Origin: a candidate division TA06 bacterium DG_78
GTDB lineage: Bacteria; Hydrothermota; Tepidihabitantia; SM23-42
DNA length: 6,183 nucleotides
Assembly: GCA_001303225.1 (NCBI GenBank)
Contig: LJNI01000134.1
Coordinates: 1 to 6,183 of the forward strand
Reading direction: 5' to 3'
The notes under the pieces are model-generated. The model was not told the DNA's origin. It saw nothing but the letters and a program-made list of their open reading frames with translations, and made no database searches. The position numbers and the translations under genes are program-made. Shown in pieces: positions 1 through 5,211 of this stretch (positions are counted from its first letter, which is position 1; every line of letters starts with the position of its first letter).

Positions 1-448
1 CATAAAGTATGATATCATATTTACTGGTTGTATGGCAACTGATGATGCTTATTCTCAAGTTGGCGTTACGCTCGCAGAACTACTTGGAATACCACATGCT
101 ACTTTGGTTACTAAAATTGAAGTAACGGATAATAAAGTGCATGCTCATCGTGAGCTTGAGGGTGGTTTACTTGAACATTTAGAATTAACCATCCCTGCCC
201 TATTCACTATTCAAACCGGCATAAATGAACCACGATACGCATCACTCATTGCGATAAGAAGGGCAGCAAGAAAAGAAATAAAGGTAATTGGTAAGTCAGA
301 ACTTTCTCCTGAAAATATCCAACCAAATTCAAATATTGAAGAACTATTCATTCCGCCTGTTAGCAAACGAGCGGAAATCTTAACCGGAAGTATGGATGAG
401 ATCTCGATTAAGCTTACAGGGATTATCAAAGAAAAAGGATTAATCTAA
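1..448 (+). CDS. etfB: Electron transfer flavoprotein beta subunit, 3' part
   Basis: This is the C-terminal part of EtfB, which pairs with EtfA to form the FAD- and AMP-binding (or bifurcating) electron carrier that accepts electrons from acyl-CoA and related dehydrogenases. The frame is open from base 2 and gives 148 visible residues before TAA at 446-448; the family is usually about 250-290 residues, so the N-terminal third or more lies upstream. The visible part starts in the nucleotide-binding loop (YDIIFTGCMATDDAYSQVG), continues with LAELLGIPHAT, then the RELEGGL segment and the family signature IQTGINEPRYASL followed by a basic stretch. From memory, the IQTGINEPRY variant is closer to archaeal and anaerobe-type EtfB than to the mitochondrial form, but the bifurcating and non-bifurcating classes cannot be separated here because the N-terminal half is missing. 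The etfA gene follows immediately, as expected. The internal ATG at 32 is not the start. Confidence 0.95.
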   Translation, partial: IKYDIIFTGCMATDDAYSQVGVTLAELLGIPHATLVTKIEVTDNKVHAHRELEGGLLEHLELTIPALFTIQTGINEPRYASLIAIRRAARKEIKVIGKSELSPENIQPNSNIEELFIPPVSKRAEILTGSMDEISIKLTGIIKEKGLI

Positions 449-453
449 GGAGG
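448..453 (+). promoter_or_regulatory. Ribosome binding site of etfA
   Basis: A perfect AGGAGG overlaps the last base of the etfB stop codon. It sits 1 base from the ATG at 455 and 4 bases from the ATG at 458. The second ATG therefore has the workable spacing, the same 4 bases seen for the GyrI-like gene at 4612, and etfB and etfA are likely translationally coupled. Confidence 0.75.
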
Positions 454-457
454 AATG

Positions 458-1441
458 ATGGCGGATATCTTTGCATTAGTTGAACACCGACAAGGCGTTA
501 TCAGAGATATTACTTATGAATTGTTGACGTGTGGTAAAAAGATTGCAGAAAAGCAAAATACACAACTTACTGCCGTACTTTTTGGTCACAAAACAGAACC
601 ATTGCTTGAAAAATTAAAATCATATGCACACCATATTGTGGTTGTTGATAATGAACTTTATAAGGAATTTAATGCTGAAACCTATCAAATTACTCTCGCA
701 GATATTTTAAAGAAAAAAAGCCCAATGTTGACCATAATCGGACACACTGCATTCGGTTGGGACCTCTGTCCAGCACTCGCCTCACAGATGAATACACCGT
801 TTACTACGGACTGTCTTGATATTGAAATCACCGATAATAAATTGAAAGTAATAAGACAGATGTTTGACGGAAAATTAAATGCCCGTGTCATATTAAAAGA
901 AAATCCTTCTTATATGATAACTGTTCGAAGCGGTTCTTTCCCTGCTGAACAAGGTAATTTAAGTGCTGAAATCGAAAAGATCGATGCACCTATAGGTGCT
1001 GAGCCTGATTATAGAAAATTTATTGAATATATCGAAGCAGCAATCGGTGAAGTAGACATCACGAAGGCTGATGTTTTAGTTGGTATAGGCAGAGGAATAA
1101 AGGAGCAAACAAATATTCCGGTTATCGAAGACTTTGCCAAGGCAATTGGTGGAGTACTTTCCTGCTCACGGCCTATCGTTGACGCTGGTTGGTTACCAAA
1201 AGATAGGCAGGTTGGATCTTCAGGGAAAACAGTAAAGCCAAAACTCTACATTGCATTGGGTATTTCTGGTGCATTTCAGCATATCGTCGGTATGAAGGCA
1301 TCAGATATAATTATTGCAGTCAATAAAGACCCGAATGCACCAATATTTAATGAGGCTGATTATGGTATTGTTGATGACCTCTTTAAGGTCGTACCGGCTC
1401 TCAAGGAAAAAATATTGGAAGTAAAACAAGCGAAAGGCTGA
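458..1441 (+). CDS. etfA: Electron transfer flavoprotein alpha subunit
   Basis: Complete EtfA of 327 residues (328 if the first of two adjacent ATGs, at 455, is used). It carries the FAD that takes electrons from partner dehydrogenases and passes them on in the cytoplasm. The N-terminal domain opens with ADIFALVEHRQG and runs to about residue 195. The C-terminal FAD-binding domain (about 203-320) shows all the family hallmarks: SRPIVDAGW at 237-245, QVGSSGK at 251-257, GISGAFQH at 268-275, NKDPNAPIF at 289-297 and a final ADYGIVDDLFKVVP. Length is normal and no motif is broken. It starts 9 bases after the etfB stop and was probably once almost abutting the downstream HdrD-like gene, before the repeat-like insert at 1441-1550 appeared. 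The start at 458 is chosen because of AGGAGG spacing. Confidence 0.96.
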   Translation: MADIFALVEHRQGVIRDITYELLTCGKKIAEKQNTQLTAVLFGHKTEPLLEKLKSYAHHIVVVDNELYKEFNAETYQITLADILKKKSPMLTIIGHTAFGWDLCPALASQMNTPFTTDCLDIEITDNKLKVIRQMFDGKLNARVILKENPSYMITVRSGSFPAEQGNLSAEIEKIDAPIGAEPDYRKFIEYIEAAIGEVDITKADVLVGIGRGIKEQTNIPVIEDFAKAIGGVLSCSRPIVDAGWLPKDRQVGSSGKTVKPKLYIALGISGAFQHIVGMKASDIIIAVNKDPNAPIFNEADYGIVDDLFKVVPALKEKILEVKQAKG

Positions 1442-1454
1442 GATTTAGTAATGT
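1441..1454 (+). repeat. Left copy of direct repeat flanking the etfA/hdrD-like insert
   Basis: AGATTTAGTAATGT here matches 1551-1567 (AGATTTATGAGTAATGT) perfectly except for three missing bases. The missing triplet can be aligned as ATG or TGA. The right copy contains the start codon of the HdrD-like gene. The left copy therefore looks like a duplicate of that gene start without its ATG. It begins on the last base of the etfA stop codon. Confidence 0.7.
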
Positions 1455-1524
1455 CCGCAGAGCACACAGAAAAATCGCAGAACCGCAAAATTATTCCACG
1501 GCTTTTGCGAAAATTTTCTGCGGA
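1454..1524 (+). other. Nested inverted repeats (RNA hairpin) upstream of the HdrD-like gene
   Basis: TCCGCAGA at 1454-1461 is the exact reverse complement of TCTGCGGA at 1517-1524 (8 bp). Inside it, CGCAAAA at 1484-1490 pairs with TTTTGCG at 1503-1509 (7 bp, 12-base loop). CGCAGAA at 1476-1482 can also pair with TTCTGCG at 1516-1522, so two outer stems compete for the same right arm. There is no T-run after the stem, so it is not a standard intrinsic terminator. In the etf mRNA it could act as a stability or processing element between etfA and the downstream gene. Confidence 0.5.
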
Positions 1525-1550
1525 TTCTGAGGAAACCGAGCGGGGCGAGC
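1455..1550. repeat. Inserted, hairpin-forming repeat-like element, about 96 bp
   Basis: This stretch separates etfA from the HdrD-like gene and lies between two near-identical direct repeats. It is about 51% GC (49 of 96 counted), visibly richer than its surroundings. It is built from short related words: CCGCAGA, CGCAGAA, CGCAAAA and their complements TTTTGCG, TTCTGCG, TCTGCGG, then a GC-rich tail with GAGCGGGGCGAGC. Such content resembles the small non-coding interspersed repeats found in many bacterial genomes, but I cannot match it to a named family. It encodes no transposase and would have to have been mobilised in trans, if it is mobile at all. A second copy elsewhere in the genome would settle its nature; none is seen in this window. 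Confidence 0.5.
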
Positions 1551-1567
1551 AGATTTATGAGTAATGT
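1551..1567 (+). repeat. Right copy of direct repeat, containing the HdrD-like start codon
   Basis: AGATTTATGAGTAATGT is the intact partner of the copy at 1441-1454. ATG at 1557 is the start codon of the HdrD-like gene. If bases 1441-1550 are removed, the etfA stop TGA is followed by GATTT and this ATG, a typical tight operon junction. Confidence 0.7.
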
Positions 1568-2741
1568 AATTACGATAAACCCAGATATACGTGAAACGAT
1601 TATTGAAGCGGGCGGCGATGATGTCATCAAATGTTATCAATGTGGTAAATGCATGGCTTCATGTCCTTGGAATCTTTTAAAAAAAATTAATTACACTACG
1701 TATCGCTTCTGCCAGAGAATAAAACTTGGAGCCATAATAGAGAGCGAGGACAAAGAAGAAATTGCCACAGATACAATCGATGTATTCAGATGTGTCGGCT
1801 GTGATAGTTGTCGCTATGAATGCCCCCGTGGCGTCAGTTTATCTGATGTCCTACGTGCAGTACGCAGGATTCTCGTCGATTTTGGTTCATATCCTGCTGA
1901 ACTCAAAAGTGTTGTAACACGGCTTTATAACTCAGGTAATCCGCTTGGCGAACCCGCAGAAAAAAGAACAGATTGGGCAACTGGATTAGATATCCCGCAG
2001 TTCAACGAATCTCTTGATTATCTCTACTTCCCATGTTGTGTTCCTGCGTATGATACTCGAGCAAAAAATGTTGCGCAATCGACCGCAAAGATTTTGAAGA
2101 AAGCTGGCGTCTCCTTTGGTATTATTGGTAAAGAAGAATTCTGCTGTGCTGAAGCAGTCCGCAGAGTCGGTGCTGAAAAGGTATTCCAGACAGCAGTTAG
2201 GAATAATACTGAGCTATTTAAGAAAAAGGGTGTAAAGAAAGTGATTACTACCTCTCCCCACTGTTTTTTAACATTTAAGAAAGAATATCCTGAATATTAT
2301 GACAAATTCGACGCACTGCATGTGACTCAACTCTTTGCTCAATTAATGAAAGCAAAGAAGATTATACCTCAGAAAGAAGTTAACAAAACTGTGGTGTATC
2401 ATGATCCGTGTACACTCGGTCGTCAGATGGAAGTGTATGAAGAACCGCGTGAGGTACTCAAAAGTATTCCTGGATTAAAACTTGTAGAAGTCCCAATGTT
2501 CAACAGAGAATTCAGTGTCTGTTGTGGTGGTGGCGCAATGGGACTGTGGCGTGATTGGCCAGAGGATGAACGGCTTGCAAATTTCAGATTACATCAGATT
2601 CTGAAAACAGGTGCTGACGTAGTTGCTGTTGCCTGTCCCTACTGCCTCCAGATGTTCGAAGAAACTATAAAATCGATGGGATTAGAATTACCAGTAATGG
2701 ATATCTCAGAAATTCTTTACGAGTCACTCGGGAATAAGTAA
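1557..2741 (+). CDS. HdrD-like iron-sulfur oxidoreductase with two CCG domains
   Basis: A 394-residue iron-sulfur protein with the architecture of heterodisulfide reductase subunit D and of the soluble part of ETF:menaquinone oxidoreductases. Two ferredoxin-type 4Fe-4S motifs of the form CxxCxxCxxxCP lie at residues 26-36 and 79-89. Two cysteine-rich CCG domains follow. The second is complete, with C285, C322-C323-G, C360 and C363, the five-cysteine pattern that binds non-cubane 4Fe-4S clusters in HdrB. The first has C160/C161, C196-C197-A and SPHC ending at C236, so one cysteine of the CxxC is serine. No membrane helix or signal is visible, so the protein is cytosolic or docks to a membrane partner encoded elsewhere. 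Position right after etfBA suggests it relays electrons from the flavoprotein, probably towards quinone or another acceptor; this is inference. No upstream ATG, GTG or TTG is available in frame, and the ribosome binding site is weak. Related families include GlpC, DsrK and LutA. Confidence 0.9.
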   Translation: MSNVITINPDIRETIIEAGGDDVIKCYQCGKCMASCPWNLLKKINYTTYRFCQRIKLGAIIESEDKEEIATDTIDVFRCVGCDSCRYECPRGVSLSDVLRAVRRILVDFGSYPAELKSVVTRLYNSGNPLGEPAEKRTDWATGLDIPQFNESLDYLYFPCCVPAYDTRAKNVAQSTAKILKKAGVSFGIIGKEEFCCAEAVRRVGAEKVFQTAVRNNTELFKKKGVKKVITTSPHCFLTFKKEYPEYYDKFDALHVTQLFAQLMKAKKIIPQKEVNKTVVYHDPCTLGRQMEVYEEPREVLKSIPGLKLVEVPMFNREFSVCCGGGAMGLWRDWPEDERLANFRLHQILKTGADVVAVACPYCLQMFEETIKSMGLELPVMDISEILYESLGNK

Positions 2742-2755
2742 TTTTATATGATATT

Positions 2756-3331
2756 GTGAATACACCTCACAACCTGAATCCTCAATTAATAGATGAGTAT
2801 AACAAATGCTATGAAAAAGGATTTGAATTGCTATCAAAGTATGCAATACTACAGAACTCCAGCAGACAGCAACATCATTCCCTTGACCGTACTCAATTAA
2901 AAGAGGTTATTTCAAACTTATCTCGATGTATTGCGATTCATCCAAGTGCATGGAGTGCTATGTGGGGGCTTGGTAAAACGTATCAAGTTCTAGATTCTCA
3001 CGACAAATCATTATATTGGTTTGAGGAAGCCCTGAAAATCGAAAAAAACAACCCAGATGTATATCGAGAAGCCACAATTGAAGCATTGAGTCTTGGAAAT
3101 TCAGAAAAGGCAATTATGTACTCAGAAAAAGCTCTCAGTCTTGCACCAAACAATGCTGGTATATTAGCAAATCATGCTTTGGCATTACTACTTAATAGAC
3201 AAGGCGATGAAGCACTAAAAACTATTAAAAAAGCTTGTGAACTCGACCCAAATGACAAAATTAGTAAAAATGTTTTGTCTTACATCGAAGATATTGTAAG
3301 CGGCCGCAAAGAATATCCATTTAGGATATAG
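2756..3331 (+). CDS. Small tetratricopeptide repeat (TPR) protein
   Basis: A 191-residue protein with about three TPR helix pairs, roughly at 66-99, 100-133 and 134-167. Each shows the spaced small and aromatic residues of the repeat and the closing pattern ending in xxNNP, APNN or DPND (ALKIEKNNP, ALSLAPNN, ACELDPND). TPRs are protein-protein binding scaffolds, so the partner, not an enzymatic reaction, defines the function; nothing in the sequence names that partner. There is no signal peptide or membrane helix, so it is probably cytosolic. The N-terminal 55 residues are polar and not repeat-like. The start is the GTG at 2756, 14 bases after the HdrD-like stop. It is the only reasonable start before the repeats, but no Shine-Dalgarno sequence precedes it, so the exact N-terminus is uncertain. 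The C-terminus ends in a basic SGRKEYPFRI tail. Confidence 0.85.
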   Translation: MNTPHNLNPQLIDEYNKCYEKGFELLSKYAILQNSSRQQHHSLDRTQLKEVISNLSRCIAIHPSAWSAMWGLGKTYQVLDSHDKSLYWFEEALKIEKNNPDVYREATIEALSLGNSEKAIMYSEKALSLAPNNAGILANHALALLLNRQGDEALKTIKKACELDPNDKISKNVLSYIEDIVSGRKEYPFRI

Positions 3332-3337
3332 ATATTT

Positions 3338-3379
3338 ATGAATCACTTATTACAAACTAAAAATGAAGGGGGGGTATGA
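3338..3379 (+). CDS. Possible 13-codon leader ORF overlapping the next gene
   Basis: ATG at 3338 opens a 13-codon frame (MNHLLQTKNEGGV) that ends at TGA 3377-3379, overlapping the ATG at 3376 as ATGA. It runs through the seven-G tract at 3368-3374. The overlap could couple translation of the membrane protein. No good ribosome binding site precedes it, so it may not be translated. Adding one G to the tract would put it in frame with the downstream gene. Confidence 0.25.
   Translation: MNHLLQTKNEGGV
3366..3374 (+). promoter_or_regulatory. G-run ribosome binding site of the small membrane protein
   Basis: AAGGGGGGG precedes paired ATGs at 3376 and 3379. A run of seven G can pair with the anti-Shine-Dalgarno CCUCC in several registers through G-U pairing, so either ATG has usable spacing. 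Homopolymers of this length are prone to slippage. Confidence 0.55.
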
Positions 3380-3822
3380 TGCCGGTATACCTTTGGGGTG
3401 TGATTGGTTGTGTCACGGGATTAATACTAGCCACAATAATTATATATCGACGTAAACCTGACTTTTGGTACAGAATCTTGGTGGGTTTGCTCGTTGCTTT
3501 ATGGTTTTTATCTGCCATAGCAATTCTCAGGTTTTTTTGGGGTCAGGCAATTATAATTGTTGTATTCGAGATTGTTGCATTTGCCGTGCTTGTTGTGCTT
3601 GTAAATTTATTAGAAAAACACATTGCGTATAAAATTGCTACCAGATGGTGCAATAAGGAATTCAGCGGCAATCCTGACTCGATGTCATTAATACTCACAG
3701 GTTTTAGATTCCAAAAGACTTTTAAAAACAGTAAGACTGTCAGGGTACAGAGAGATGATACTTCTTGGATATTGATTATATCTCTTAATGAATTGAAGGT
3801 TGTTTCTGTAAAGAAGGAGTAA
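3376..3822 (+). CDS. Small integral membrane protein of unknown function
   Basis: I do not recognise this 148-residue protein. Three hydrophobic segments are clear, at about residues 5-23, 33-53 and 57-79. The RRK at 25-27 between the first two should stay in the cytoplasm, which places the N-terminus outside and the C-terminal 69 residues inside. The C-terminal part is soluble, alternates basic and hydrophobic residues (KTFKNSKTVRVQRDD, then WILIISLNELKVVSV) and looks like a small beta-rich domain. No catalytic motif is visible. The start is one of two adjacent ATGs (3376 or 3379) behind a G-rich ribosome binding site. It lies in the same direction as its neighbours, 44 bases after the TPR gene and 76 bases before the DUF4386 gene, and could belong with either. 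The long opposite-strand frame in the same place is a shadow of this gene. Confidence 0.75.
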   Translation: MMPVYLWGVIGCVTGLILATIIIYRRKPDFWYRILVGLLVALWFLSAIAILRFFWGQAIIIVVFEIVAFAVLVVLVNLLEKHIAYKIATRWCNKEFSGNPDSMSLILTGFRFQKTFKNSKTVRVQRDDTSWILIISLNELKVVSVKKE

Positions 3823-3839
3823 TTTTGTGAAGGTTGTTT
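3794..3839 (+). repeat. Short direct repeat pair, TGAAGGTTGTTT
   Basis: The 12-mer TGAAGGTTGTTT occurs at 3794-3805, inside the end of the small membrane protein gene, and again at 3828-3839 just after its stop. The 34-base period and the identical words suggest a local duplication or a chance repeat; the flanks are not otherwise conserved. Confidence 0.4.
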
Positions 3840-3854
3840 GTAATTCAATAAAAT
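3825..3854 (+). promoter_or_regulatory. Weak candidate sigma70-type promoter upstream of the DUF4386 gene
   Basis: TTGTGA at 3825-3830 and TAAAAT at 3849-3854 are separated by 18 bases and match the -35 and -10 consensus at 4 and 5 of 6 positions. The 76-base gap is the longest true intergenic space before the DUF4386/GyrI-like pair, so a promoter here would make sense. The region is AT-rich and such matches arise easily by chance. Confidence 0.2.
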
Positions 3855-3871
3855 TTTTAAGGATAGAATAG
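3827..3871 (+). CDS. Possible 14-residue peptide ORF
   Basis: GTG at 3827 opens MKVVCNSIKFLRIE and stops at TAG 3869-3871. AAGGAG at 3814-3819, within the end of the preceding gene, lies 7 bases upstream, which is good spacing. It may be a leader peptide for the DUF4386 gene, a degenerate gene start, or chance. Confidence 0.2.
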   Translation: MKVVCNSIKFLRIE

Positions 3872-3888
3872 AAAAACTAAAAGGAAGC

Positions 3889-3892
3889 GAGG
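3889..3892 (+). promoter_or_regulatory. Ribosome binding site of the DUF4386 gene
   Basis: GAGG at 3889-3892, inside AAGGAAGCGAGG, lies 6 bases before ATG 3899 and supports that start. Confidence 0.6.
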
Positions 3893-3898
3893 TATACT

Positions 3899-4603
3899 AT
3901 GGAACATAAAAAAATAGTAAGATTGGCAGGTTATTGGTTTGCAATCCTTCCTCCGTTTTTTATTATACTCTTCGAATTAATGACAATGTACTTTGAATAT
4001 CCAACAATCCTACGCGAGCCAGCCGGTAAAATTTTAGAATTGTATTTGACAAAAATGCCGACCATCGTCGTATATGCGTATTTACTCTTGTTTGCCAGCT
4101 TCCTCTTTGTGCCTTTGAGTGTCATAGCGTATAATCTCTTCAACACCGGGAAGAAATCCATTCTGCTGCAAATTGGTACAGTTATCGGGATAATTGCTGG
4201 TTCGATGAACGCCCTTGCTTTTTTCAGATGGGTCTGGTTAGTGCCCAATTTGTCGTACATCTACACTGACCCTACCGTAAGTCAGGCAACAAGAGATGCA
4301 GCCGTAGTTACCTTTGAATCTTTTCATATTTATGCTGGTGTCTCAATTGGAGAACTCTTTGGTATGAATTTGTTAGGCATATGGGGCATCGTCATTGCAA
4401 TTATGCTGTTAAGATCTTCACTTATCAAACAATGGCTGGCATGGATAGGAATTATCCTGGCAGCACTTATCGTAGCAGGGGCCTTTCAAGTATTTGGTAT
4501 CAAGGCTGCTGGAACTATCGTAGCCATAAGCGCTAATATTTGGGCAGCATGGATGGTCGTTATTGGCATTACCCTAATAGTGAAGGCAAGTAAAATGAAA
4601 TAG
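3899..4603 (+). CDS. DUF4386-type six-helix membrane protein
   Basis: A 234-residue integral membrane protein that I assign to the DUF4386 family from its length, helix layout and the FFRWVWLVP and HIYAGVSIGELFG regions; this is recognition from memory. Hydrophobic segments fall at about 11-31, 55-81, 88-114, 143-171, 178-200 and 205-228, giving six helices. The only sizeable loops are at 32-53 and 115-140. Family function is not established and no catalytic or transport motif is visible. The first residues MEHKKIVR are basic, which puts the N-terminus in the cytoplasm, and the C-terminus (KASKMK) is basic too. The stop codon TAG at 4601-4603 overlaps the AGGAGG of the GyrI-like gene, so the two are very likely co-transcribed and translationally coupled. 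Confidence 0.75.
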   Translation: MEHKKIVRLAGYWFAILPPFFIILFELMTMYFEYPTILREPAGKILELYLTKMPTIVVYAYLLLFASFLFVPLSVIAYNLFNTGKKSILLQIGTVIGIIAGSMNALAFFRWVWLVPNLSYIYTDPTVSQATRDAAVVTFESFHIYAGVSIGELFGMNLLGIWGIVIAIMLLRSSLIKQWLAWIGIILAALIVAGAFQVFGIKAAGTIVAISANIWAAWMVVIGITLIVKASKMK

Positions 4604-4607
4604 GAGG
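4602..4607 (+). promoter_or_regulatory. Ribosome binding site fixing the GyrI-like start
   Basis: A perfect AGGAGG sits 4 bases before ATG 4612 and overlaps the upstream stop codon. The alternative starts at 4702 and 4705, which would remove the hydrophobic leader, have no comparable site. This decides in favour of the longer protein. Confidence 0.8.
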
Positions 4608-4611
4608 ATGC

Positions 4612-5196
4612 ATGAATAACTTCAGCACTATTGTCGTAATCATGATTATTGTATTGTTTGGCTCTCCATACGCACAGAAAAGTGTCACTGAAGCAACTCA
4701 GATGATGCCTGAAATCGTTGACATGGGTGAAATGACCGTAGTCGGTCTCTCCAGCCTCGTGAGCATGAAGTGCAATCTCATCCACCAGCTGTGGGAGCGA
4801 TTTGCACTACGCGAAAAGGAAGTAAAAAATATTGCGATACCTGGTGTTGCTTTGGAAGTTGCTTTTGATATGAAGAAAGTATCAAAAGAGGGAGAGAGAG
4901 AAGATTGGCTCTTCTTCGATGTCGTCGGTCTACCGGTTAAGAACACAAAAAATATTCCTGAAGGTATGACATTCAAAAAAGTTCCGGCTCATAAATACGC
5001 AAAGTTTGTGCACAAAGGACCCATATCAAAAATAATGGAAACATACAATTACATTTATCAAGAATGGTTACCACAATCAGGATACGAATTTGATTGGGCA
5101 GCATGTGAGGTAGAGTGGTATGACGAGCGTTTTACGATCGAGAGTGAAGATTCAGAATTTGATATCTACATTCCGATAAAAGAATTGAAGCAATAA
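4612..5196 (+). CDS. GyrI-like effector-binding domain protein with N-terminal leader
   Basis: A 194-residue protein. Residues about 33-191 form a GyrI-like (AraC-type effector-binding) small-molecule-binding domain: MTVVGLS near 41-47, PGVALEVAFD at 77-86, EDWLFFDVVGL at 97-107, IPEGMTFKKVPAHKYAKF at 115-132, YNYIYQEWLP at 145-154 and a closing EFDIYIPI at 182-189. Domains of this family bind hydrophobic or cationic ligands for regulators such as BmrR-type proteins; some stand-alone members hydrolyse cyclopropanoid toxins. Here no DNA-binding domain is attached. Residues 1-22 form a hydrophobic leader (IVVIMIIVLFG) ending in SPYAQ, which fits a Sec signal peptide cut after A21 or an uncleaved anchor. 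The leader lacks the usual N-terminal Lys or Arg. That would place a normally cytosolic domain outside the cytoplasm. It starts 8 bases after the DUF4386 gene. The start is fixed by AGGAGG. The ligand is unknown. Confidence 0.85.
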   Translation: MNNFSTIVVIMIIVLFGSPYAQKSVTEATQMMPEIVDMGEMTVVGLSSLVSMKCNLIHQLWERFALREKEVKNIAIPGVALEVAFDMKKVSKEGEREDWLFFDVVGLPVKNTKNIPEGMTFKKVPAHKYAKFVHKGPISKIMETYNYIYQEWLPQSGYEFDWAACEVEWYDERFTIESEDSEFDIYIPIKELKQ

Positions 5197-5211
5197 TGGA
5201 CTTTTTTTATT

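Noticed and set aside
1445..1630. 61-codon opposite-strand reading frame spanning the spacer
   Set aside because: It overlaps the HdrD-like N-terminus and inverted repeats; no domain or ribosome binding site supports it.
2155..2168. A further CCGCAGAG word inside the HdrD-like gene, resembling the spacer element
   Set aside because: Only 8 bases match, and it is in conserved coding sequence (AVRRVG), so it is a coincidence.
3300..3307. GCGGCCGC palindrome near the end of the TPR gene
   Set aside because: It is an 8-bp palindrome within coding sequence, encoding SGRK, with no partner or context suggesting a regulatory site or cloning artefact.
3543..3848. 101-codon opposite-strand frame under the small membrane protein
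   Set aside because: The plus-strand frame has three clean membrane segments and a ribosome binding site; the reverse product is low in complexity and looks like a shadow.
4486..4976. Two opposite-strand frames under the GyrI-like gene
   Set aside because: They are antisense to a well-conserved domain and have no features of their own.
5201..5210. Seven-T run after the GyrI-like gene as a terminator
   Set aside because: No inverted repeat precedes it, and glnS begins immediately after.
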